Part shown: piece after piece, positions 57,422 through 64,000 of the stretch
Numbering within the stretch: position 1 is the stretch's first letter
Layout of the letters: each line of letters begins with the position of its first letter
DNA from: Kordia sp.
GTDB lineage: Bacteria; Bacteroidota; Bacteroidia; Flavobacteriales; Flavobacteriaceae
Assembly (NCBI RefSeq): GCF_022447245.1
Contig: NZ_JAKVBC010000023.1
Location: 19,332-83,331 of the forward strand
DNA: 64,000 nt
Reading direction: 5' to 3'
Notes under the pieces: model-generated
The model's database searches: none
What the model was told of the DNA's origin: nothing
Seen by the model: only the letters and a program-made list of their open reading frames with translations
Made by a program: the position numbers and the translations under genes

Positions 57422-57969
57422 TTAATTGATCAGTTCTTCTTTTGTCTCGTCTTCTTCTTTGGTATCAGGTTTTAACTTAATTAATTGTTCGTGTTCCAAA
57501 ACAGCAATCGCCATATACACATAATCTGTCACGGATACTTCAATAGAAGTTGGATCGATAATATCAATGTATCCTTTCCAAATTAATTCTCTGTCTTTTG
57601 TCGGACAAATACAATACATAGAAGTTTCTGAGTGATATACCGAATACGATTCATAATAATCAGGATTGTAATATATATCTTGATACATTAAATATTCGTT
57701 GCTAAACTTTCTATATGTTTCATCGTATCCTTGATAATTTTCTTTGTATTGAATTTTATCTTCTACACCAATAACTTTTGTCAATAAAATTGTATCAAAA
57801 CCATTTTCAATAGCTTTCAATTCTTCAGTAGTCATCTTTTCTGTTCGTAACGAAGGATCAAATAAGGTTAAACTCTTAACCGCTTCACTGCCGCGCGCTT
57901 CCAACTCTTCTTTAAGTTTTAGCTCAAATTTTTTACGAGCTTATACATTTGAGGTCAATCCGATAACCA
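57422..57969 (-). pseudogene. Broken lipoprotein-like gene, paralogue 2, N-terminus lost
   Basis: Similar to the 56778 gene (KVLVIGLTSNV, FDTILLTKVIGVED, DPTSIEVSVTDYVYMAI). An in-frame TAA at 57941-57943 interrupts it, and no signal peptide or start is found upstream; instead the sequence merges with the remains of the stress-protein gene near 57970. A deletion joining two genes is the simplest reading. The rest to 57422 is an open 160-codon stretch. Confidence 0.6.
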
Positions 57970-58635
57970 ATACTTTTTCGTTTGATGAAATTTTCTACAG
58001 CAGTTTAATATTTCAGTTAGATAAAAAATGAAAACTATAATCGCAGCCATCTAAAAAATCTTCTAGAAGCGCTCTGTTTGCTTCCTGTTGTTGGTTTAAA
58101 TGATGCGTTACTTTATTGATATGTAAAATACGGAGTGCAGTTCTTTTTTTATCTAAAAATGTATTGATTGGCGCTAAGGTTTGAATGTCAGAAGCCAATG
58201 TGAAATCGGTAGGAAATGCTACTTCATCAAATACTTTGTAACGCGCATTTTCTGGTATAATTAATAATTTGTATTTCACTTTTTAATTGCATTTGCGGCA
58301 TAATGTCCCATTACATTTGATTGTTCGCCTGTAATACCTTTTGCACCCATAATAATCATATCAATCTTTTTGTCTTCCGCTTGGACACGTACAGCTTCTG
58401 TAAAAGAATTATGGTGTATAAGTGTATAAAAATGATGATTCTGATTGTTGGGAAATGTTAAAGAAATTCGGGCATGCAATTCTTGAAATTGCATTTTACT
58501 TTCAGCTTTAGCAGCTTCATCGGCAACGTGTAGTACATAAAAATTACACATCGTATTTTTTAGAAACTCAAGCGTATGTACAATGGCATTCCATGAATTC
58601 TCTGAAAAACCTGTGGGTAATAATATGATTTTCAT
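57970..58635 (-). pseudogene. Broken universal stress protein (UspA-like)
   Basis: Start MKIILLPTGFSENSWNAI (58635) with the Usp pattern, including the late MIIMGAKGITGEQSNVMGHYAANAI motif of the nucleotide-binding fold. After AIKK a stop appears because one A is missing from the run at 58280-58284; the next frame continues with a second Usp half (KYKLLIIPENARY, TLRILHINKV-like). A further frame change near 58013 leads to TAVENFIKRKSI, after which the C-terminus is lost at the junction with the neighbouring gene. Tandem Usp proteins are normally about 270-280 aa. Confidence 0.65.
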
Positions 58636-58734
58636 GTTTATATCTGACTTTACGGACAAATCTAAACAGTTGCAATTTTTTAAAAAATGATATTGGTCAT
58701 ATCACAAGGAAACTTATGCAGATTAGTACATTTC

Positions 58735-59769
58735 CTATAATTGCTTGTAATCTACAATTTTAATATTTCTATCTTCAATTTCTATAATGCCTTCTTTTTT
58801 AAAGCGTGAAAGTGTTCTAATCAATGTTTCTGTGGCAATTCCGGCAACACTTGCCAAATCGTTTCGTGAGATTTTGATAGGATCTTCTGGATTACGGTTA
58901 AGTTTTTCGGCAAACTTTAAAATCGTAGTAGCTGTTTTTCGATGTACAGAACTATATGCCATTTGCAGTAACTGTTCTTTGATGCCAGAAATATTATCAG
59001 TTAATAACTGAATCAATTCTAAGGTAACTTTATGGTTTTTATCCAATACATCTATCAATTCACTTTTAGAAAGTCCCACAACTTCTGTAGCTTGTATTGC
59101 TGTAGCTGTTTCATGGTAGGGCGTATTTTGTGTAAAAGATGTATAACCAAATAAATCATCATCTTTATGCAAAGCTGTTGTCAATTCTTTTCTTTGCTCG
59201 TCAAATTTGTGGCATTTTACAACACCTTTGATAATGAGGTAAATATAATTAGAGCTATGTCCTTCTTCATAGACAATTTCGTCTTTTGCAAAGTTGAAAA
59301 TAGTGCCATTATCATCAAAAAAATTTTTCAAATCATTCAGATCTCGCAGTTGATTTTCATCTTCTTTTTGCACATGATTTTCACGTTCTTCTTTTAGAAC
59401 AACAGCTTTTGCAATACGACTTTCAATAGCATTGGTGAGCTCTTCTTCTTCAAATGGTTTGGTGATATAATCATCTGCGCCTAAGTCCATTCCTTTGCGA
59501 ATATCTTGTCGCTCCGTTTTGGCAGATAAAAAGATAAATGGAATATATTTCGCGGTAGGTTCTTTAGACAACGCTTGTAATACACCATAACCATCCCATT
59601 CGGGCATCATAACATCACAGACAATAATATCAGGAGTATTTGCCAAGGCTTTTTCCACGCCAATTTTCCCATTAGGTGCTGCAATCACTTCATAATTGGC
59701 AAGTTCTAATAACTCTGCGGTATTTTCTCTTAGAATGGTATCATCTTCTACAAGTAAGATTCTTTTCAT
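58735..59769 (-). CDS. Response regulator fused to a Crp/Fnr-type regulator
   Basis: 344 aa, intact. Receiver domain 1-120: acidic pair EDD (8-10), phospho-acceptor Asp in IIVCDVMMPEWDGYG (about 52), Thr/Ser FLSAK and the Lys in YITKPFEE. Then a cyclic-nucleotide-binding-like fold about 150-270 (FAKDEIVYEEGHSSNYIYLI, HETATAIQATEV) and a Crp-type HTH about 290-335 (ISRNDLASVAGIATETLIRTLSRFKKEG). It is a one-piece phosphorelay transcription factor. The upstream kinase gene overlaps its start by four bases but is broken, so the protein may now lack its partner. Confidence 0.9.
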   Translation of the reverse strand: MKRILLVEDDTILRENTAELLELANYEVIAAPNGKIGVEKALANTPDIIVCDVMMPEWDGYGVLQALSKEPTAKYIPFIFLSAKTERQDIRKGMDLGADDYITKPFEEEELTNAIESRIAKAVVLKEERENHVQKEDENQLRDLNDLKNFFDDNGTIFNFAKDEIVYEEGHSSNYIYLIIKGVVKCHKFDEQRKELTTALHKDDDLFGYTSFTQNTPYHETATAIQATEVVGLSKSELIDVLDKNHKVTLELIQLLTDNISGIKEQLLQMAYSSVHRKTATTILKFAEKLNRNPEDPIKISRNDLASVAGIATETLIRTLSRFKKEGIIEIEDRNIKIVDYKQL

Positions 59770-60991
59770 GCGGTAGTAGCTTTGTTGGGTATATTAAAGG
59801 TAAATGTAGCGCCTATATTCTCAGTACTTTCAAAGGAAATACTTCCTTTCAAATTTTCCAAATGACTTTTTACAATGTTTAACCCAATTCCTGTTCCTTG
59901 CACCAAAAGTGCATTTTCGGCCCTAAAATAAAGATTGAATATATTTTTTTGCTCTTTTTCAGGAATCCCAATACCATTGTCCTTTATTTTAAAAGTGGTA
60001 GTGGTATTATTTTGGGTTATAATGATGTCAATAATGGTATTTTCTGATGATTATTTAATGGCATTATTCACTAAATTGGATAATGCCAATTCAATGATTT
60101 TTTCATTTTGATATAATGAAAACCCATCAATATCTTTGGGATAATTTATTTGTTGTCCATCCTTTAAAAGCATGTTGACATTGTACACAACTTCATTGAC
60201 TACTTTAGTTACTTTGAAGGTACTCAGTTTATAATTTACTTTTCCCTTTTCAAGTTTTTCAGCCGATAAGAAGTCGTTCAAAATATTATTTAAATAGTGA
60301 ACTTTATCAGAAATGATTTTGATATGTCGATCACGTTTGGCTTGTTGTTCGGTGAGTTTATATTTTCCTAAAAGCATAGAAGAAGTCAAAATACTACTCA
60401 ACGGCGTTTTGAATTCATGAGACACCAAGGATAAAAACTTTGTTTTCAACTCATTGAGTTCTTGTTCTCTTTTTAAAGCTGTTTTCGCGTCTTTTTCTTC
60501 CTGAATACGAAGTTTGTTTTCAGCTTCTAATTCAGCAATGGTGTCGCTAAGTTCTTTGGTGCGTCGAATGACTTATTGCTCTAAATCTGCATATAACTCT
60601 TGAATCTTTTCTTCTTGCTGTTTACGAACCGTAAATCAATAACTAATGCCATTACATAATGACGGTCTTTTACGGTAAAAGGATTCAATCCTGCTTCTAC
60701 AGGAAAGGCACTTCCATCTTTTTTGGCGCCTTACAAATCGCGTCCGTGTCCCATTTGGCGACTTTCACGCTGTTTCATAAAACTATTAAAATGTGCTCCG
60801 TGTTCGGCATGATATCTCTGGGGAATCAAAATATCTAGTGATTGCTCAATCAATTCTTCGCGCGAATAGCCGAACATTTTTGCAGCGGTAGCATTGGCTT
60901 CCGCAATTTTTTGTTGTTCATTTACAATGATAACACCTTCATAAACAGCTTCTAAAAGGATGTTAAATATATCTTCTTCTTATCGAAACAT
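59766..60991 (-). pseudogene. Broken PAS-histidine kinase
   Basis: From ATG 60991: MFR then TAA (60980-60982), then a PAS domain (ILLEAVYEGVIIVNEQQK), TAA at 60731-60733 (GRDL*GAKKDGSFPVEAGLNP), a one-base deletion near 60633-60637 (VMALVID to TVRKQQEEK), TAA at 60573-60575 (LEQ*VIRRTKELSD), an intact H-box (SLVSHEFKTPLSSI), then TAA at 60051-60053 in the N-box (NNAIK*SS), then the G-boxes (DNGIGIPE, GTGIGLNIVKSH). The stop overlaps the regulator start (ATGA). No functional kinase can be made unless these are errors. Confidence 0.85.
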
Positions 60992-61277
60992 AGTAGTTTT
61001 AGTGGTGAGCGTATCTATCGCAAAGTACAAAAAAATAGAGACAGAAGAACTTTAAAAATTGCCTATTTATTTGATCAGATACGTGCTAACAAAGGAATAA
61101 AAAATCTAAAAACAAATCTATAACCATACGTTTTAGTTTCTTGAAATTGGTTTTTAAAGTAACTTTCTGTTTGATTAATAGATGTTTATAGTGTTGTAAA
61201 TCTGTAGGTTCTCCGATACCTAAAAAGCGGAAAAACGATCTTTGATATATTTTGGTAAGTAAAATAATACTATATTT

Positions 61278-61409
61278 ATGGGTGTAAAATCGCTATTAGT
61301 AAGCGAATTATTACATGATTTAGAAATAACAGGAACTCCAGTTATAGTGGAAATAACAGGAATTCCTGTTATTCATACGTTGCCCACAATTAAAACAAAC
61401 CCCATATGA
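61278..61409 (+). CDS. Possible 43-aa ORF with internal repeat
   Basis: MGVKSLLVSELLHDLE followed by ITGTPVIVE and ITGIPVIHT. The repeat matches the DNA palindromes here, so the reading frame may be chance. The stop overlaps the lipoprotein start. Weak support. The stretch 61000-61277 shows no gene I can support. Confidence 0.25.
   Translation: MGVKSLLVSELLHDLEITGTPVIVEITGIPVIHTLPTIKTNPI
61352..61373. repeat. 22-bp perfect palindrome with an imperfect upstream copy
   Basis: AATAACAGGAA/TTCCTGTTATT is a perfect 22-bp palindrome. A related imperfect copy lies at 61325-61346. Position just upstream of the lipoprotein suggests an operator-like site or a remnant of a repeat. Confidence 0.5.
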
Positions 61410-61843
61410 AACGAATTTTACCGCTATTATTACTGACTTTATTTCTTCAAAACTGTAAGGAAGCGGAATTCAAAAATGGAGGACAATTTAAAGCGGAAAA
61501 TAATGATTTGTTTTATGCCCTTTGGATTAGTTCTGAAATGGACTCAATACAATTTTTTGTTCTGGATGAATGGCCAATAGACATCTCTGAAGAAACTCTT
61601 GCTGAAAAACAGAATCGTGAAATGTCAGTAAGTGGAACTATTAATGTTAGAGAGACTGAAATATTAATTACTGAATTACAAAGTAACTTTCTACCATCAG
61701 AAAGACCGAAACTTAAAAGTTTGACAATTAAAAACGGAAAAATTTATATTGATTGCAAGAATATAACTGAATATGTTTGGGGAAAAACTGATTTAGGCAA
61801 TTGTAAATCCGAACGAATTGAATTTAGCCGAATGGAAAAATAA
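61406..61843 (+). CDS. Small predicted lipoprotein
   Basis: 145 aa. Signal peptide with lipobox LFLQNC (Cys 17). The rest (DLFYALWISSEMDSIQFFV, TVREtEILITEL-like strands, YVWGKTDLGNC) has two more Cys near the end and no family I recognise. A 9-bp inverted repeat TTGCCCACA/TGTGGGCAA (61381-61389 and 61845-61853) flanks the gene, as if it were a single-gene cassette. Function unknown. Confidence 0.65.
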   Translation: MKRILPLLLLTLFLQNCKEAEFKNGGQFKAENNDLFYALWISSEMDSIQFFVLDEWPIDISEETLAEKQNREMSVSGTINVRETEILITELQSNFLPSERPKLKSLTIKNGKIYIDCKNITEYVWGKTDLGNCKSERIEFSRMEK

Positions 61844-61864
61844 CTGTGGGCAACAACGGTAACC

Positions 61865-62304
61865 GTTGCACAAGCCTATAATTCCAAAAAAACAAGACAT
61901 TTTTAGCGCTTTCAAGGATGTCTTTCTTTTTAGCTTTAACTATATAACTCTAAAATAAACACCACTTACAATAAAGATATAGTGTTTATATAATGACTTT
62001 ATATTGAAAATGGTTGCGTCAAGCAAGTTTGCTCAACTTTTTGCCGTTTTTGTAATGAATTTCAGGTATTTCTTTAAGTTATAAGCAATAGCTACCATGA
62101 GCATGACTTTGTCCGTTTGCTTGATACCTTTGGTAAGTTCATATAGATAATCCAAGTCTAAAACTGCTAATAAACGACGATAAAAGTTCTGCTTTGGAAT
62201 ACGATCACTTAACTGAAAATTGCTAAATAATTTTTCTTGATAGATTTTCTTGCCTTGCATAACGTAAGATACGTAATTATTCAATATATTAGACTTGTGC
62301 AACA
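61865..62304 (-). mobile_element. Internally deleted IS1182-like element
   Basis: Terminal inverted repeats GTTGCACAAGCCTA (61865-61878) and TAGACTTGTGCAAC (62291-62304) match at 13 of 14 positions and enclose a transposase remnant on the minus strand. The left 90 bases recur at 63902-63992, the end of a second copy. Confidence 0.65.
62033..62260 (-). pseudogene. Transposase remnant (IS1182 family-like)
   Basis: From M at 62260: MQGKKIYQEKLFSNFQLSD and IPKQNFYRRLLAVLDLDYLY match the start of Bacteroidota IS1182-type transposases, then the sequence jumps to the typical end (KQTDKVMLMVAIAYNLKKYLKF). The catalytic middle is missing, so only about 75 residues remain. Confidence 0.75.
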
Positions 62305-62367
62305 GGCACAATGTATAACAAATCATAGCTGCCTACGGCAAGCTACACTTGTTATACGACCCGTTGT
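62301..62367. repeat. Compound hairpin beside the IS remnant
   Basis: CAACAGG (62301) faces CCCGTTG (to 62367); TATAACA (62315-62321) pairs with TGTTATA (62351-62357); the centre TAGCTGCC/GGCAAGCTA also pairs. Such hairpins are common at gene-cassette borders in Flavobacteriia, but I cannot name this one. From 62368 to 62683 I see only A/T-rich sequence. Confidence 0.4.
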
Positions 62368-62683
62368 AAGTAATGTGAATTAATTTACATGTATTTAAAA
62401 TCATCTATCTTGATTAATTACTACTACTGAGAATTTTAAATAACATACTGTTTATTCATGTTATTAATTGTTTTAGGTGGTTTTTTCCTAGAAAAATAGT
62501 AATTAAAATAAAGAAGTAAACACTAAAATATCATTAACTTTAATCAATGTAATAAATGGACGTAACAAGTCAAAAAAAATCAAAAATAACTAAACTCTAT
62601 CGAAAAGTAGCATAACGCCCTAATTCTAAAATTAGTATTTTTATCATTGAACGCTTTATTTTTTTACTTCTTAAAAATCATCC

Positions 62684-63784
62684 ATGAGTATATTCGCAAG
62701 CCTAAGACAAAAAATTTCACATTATAGCATTAAAGGAAAAATAATAACCGTTTTATGGATAACCTTAGTCTGGACTTTAATACGATTATTTAGATTTTTT
62801 GAAACCTATGCCAGTAATAAGGATTCTGTAGAATTTAATGAAGGAATAGTATTGGGTATTCTTGTTATTATTGTTGCAGGTTTATTTGTTGGAGTCAGTT
62901 TAGTATTTCTTTGGGAGCGTTGGCTGAGAAGAATGGCTTACCTCAAAGCCATGTTTTTCATTATTCTGTTTTACTCTTTGATGTTTTTTATTTTATTCAC
63001 TTTAGAACAAGGAATGATTAAGCTGAACAACACAAATCAAACCATGAATGTAGAGGTCCTTGCACTTAAATTTAAAGAAGGATTTAATCTGGTTTTTTTG
63101 ACGAACTATATCTATTGGCTTGTTATTACTTTTATGACCATTTTATTTTTATTTATCAGAGATAAGTTTGGTCCTATTACCTTCGTCAATTTTCTAAAAG
63201 GAAAATATTTAAGACCAAAACGCGAAGAGCGTATTTTCATGTTTATGGATTTAAAGTCGTCTACTACTATTGCAGAACGACTTGGTGAGGAGCGCTATTT
63301 CAATTTTTTAAATGACACCTTTAGTATAGCGACTCCTGCAATATTAGCTACTCAGGGAGAAATTTATCAATACGTTGGTGATGAAATTGTGATTACTTGG
63401 TTGACACAGAACGGCGTTAATAGAGCACATTGTATTAGCTGTTTTTATAAAATGACAGCGCTACTAAAAGATAAATCTAATTATTTCGATGAAAAATATA
63501 ACGTACAACCTCAGTTTAAAGCTGGCTTGCATTTTGGTCATGTTATTACTGGTGAAATGGGAATTGTAAAAAGAGAAATTGTGTATTCTGGAGATGTTTT
63601 AAATACGGCTTCTAGGATACAATCACTTTGTAACGAAATGAACACTGATATATTACTATCCAATAATTTAATGAAACAAATTGATCAAAAATTTCTAGAT
63701 ACAGAATTTAAATCTGTTGGTAATATTACTCTCAAAGGGAAACAACAAGAAATAGAGTTAGTAACCCCTATATATAATGATTAA
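62684..63784 (+). CDS. Membrane-bound class III adenylate/guanylate cyclase
   Basis: 366 aa. Four hydrophobic segments in the first 165 residues (ITVLWITLVWTLI, GILVIIVAGLFVGVSLVF, AMFFIILFYSLMFFILF, YIYWLVITFMTILFLF), then a cytoplasmic cyclase domain: FMFMDLKSSTTIAERLG (first metal Asp about 188), GEIYQYVGDEIVITW (second metal Asp about 233) and FKAGLHFGHVITGEMG with YSGDVLNTASRIQ (transition-state Asn and Arg). Key catalytic residues appear present. cAMP is the likelier product, but ATP/GTP choice is not certain from the sequence. It lies between two directly repeated IS ends and may be movable. Confidence 0.88.
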   Translation: MSIFASLRQKISHYSIKGKIITVLWITLVWTLIRLFRFFETYASNKDSVEFNEGIVLGILVIIVAGLFVGVSLVFLWERWLRRMAYLKAMFFIILFYSLMFFILFTLEQGMIKLNNTNQTMNVEVLALKFKEGFNLVFLTNYIYWLVITFMTILFLFIRDKFGPITFVNFLKGKYLRPKREERIFMFMDLKSSTTIAERLGEERYFNFLNDTFSIATPAILATQGEIYQYVGDEIVITWLTQNGVNRAHCISCFYKMTALLKDKSNYFDEKYNVQPQFKAGLHFGHVITGEMGIVKREIVYSGDVLNTASRIQSLCNEMNTDILLSNNLMKQIDQKFLDTEFKSVGNITLKGKQQEIELVTPIYND

Positions 63785-63901
63785 GTATTAACTATAATTT
63801 GAACCATTCACCCATTTTATAAAATAAGAATAAACGATGTCAGATGTCCCTACTTAATCATGGATTATTTGGTTTTTCTTTTAACTGGAAAACACTACCT
63901 A

Positions 63902-63992
63902 CAACAAGGGTAACCGTTGCACAAGCTATAGTTTCAAAAAAAACAAGGTATTCTTAGCACTTTTAAGGATGTCTTTCTTTTTAATTTTTCGA
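63902..63992. mobile_element. End of a second IS1182-like copy, cut by window edge
   Basis: Strong match to 61851-61940 in the same orientation, including CCGTTGCACAAG and AAGGATGTCTTTCTTTTTA. The element presumably continues beyond base 64000. Confidence 0.6.
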
Positions 63993-64000
63993 GCTAACTG

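Noticed and set aside
56778..60991. TAA read as a sense codon in this region
   Set aside because: TAA ends the intact NRPS genes as a true stop, and the same genes also carry frameshifts, so decay or sequence error is simpler than recoding.

Overview
The window is AT-rich DNA from a Bacteroidota bacterium, most probably a marine flavobacterium. A Kordia-like origin is my guess from the style of the proteins and I could not test it. Supporting signs are an OMP_b-brl type TonB-dependent receptor with a carboxypeptidase-regulatory-like N-terminus, a GIN-domain protein, Bacteroidota-style GG-leader precursor peptides and an IS1182-like transposase remnant.

Bases 1-41,335 hold a large nonribosomal peptide synthetase (NRPS) locus, all on the + strand. 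Its left end lies outside the window. Proteins in order: [A]-T-E-C-A-T; dock-C-A-T-C; a class III aminotransferase; vestigial C-A-T-C; a TauD/clavaminate-synthase-like oxygenase; vestigial C-A-T; dock-C-A-T-E-C followed, after a one-base frameshift, by A-T-C-A-T; dock-C-A-T; and a terminal C-like domain. Hand-read A-domain pockets suggest Val, then three Asn-type sites (one followed by epimerisation), a Leu-like site and several unassigned sites. There is no thioesterase domain; a terminal C domain may release the chain. The tail of the locus has a TonB-type receptor, a type II thioesterase, a 129-aa unknown, a SyrD/PvdE-like ABC exporter and a GIN-domain protein.

Bases 41,500-45,330 hold the most unusual part: 18 short tandem genes, most with a conserved basic leader (MKK..KSL.LKK..IS.L....GG) followed by a different, usually Cys/Ser/Thr-rich tail. 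They look like RiPP (lanthipeptide-like) precursors. No modification enzyme of a known lanthipeptide class is in the window. One member is frameshifted, one is truncated and two are near-duplicates.

Bases 45,400-56,438 hold a second biosynthetic block: an NRPS with C-A(Gly-like)-T-C, a secreted serine hydrolase with a C-terminal membrane domain, two paralogous ATP-grasp-like ligases flanking a CmcI-like protein, and an Sfp-type phosphopantetheinyl transferase that would activate all carrier domains. The peptide array between two NRPS blocks, with peptide-ligase-type enzymes nearby, raises the possibility of an NRPS/RiPP hybrid pathway.

Bases 56,730-61,000 (minus strand) hold a decayed region beyond a bidirectional terminator: two broken paralogous lipoprotein-like genes, a broken and truncated universal stress protein, an intact response regulator fused to a Crp/Fnr-type regulator, and its cognate PAS-histidine kinase ruined by four in-frame TAA codons and one frameshift. 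Bases 61,000-64,000 hold a small lipoprotein, an internally deleted IS1182-like element, a membrane-bound class III nucleotidyl cyclase and the end of a second IS copy running off the window. I saw no rRNA, tRNA or CRISPR array.
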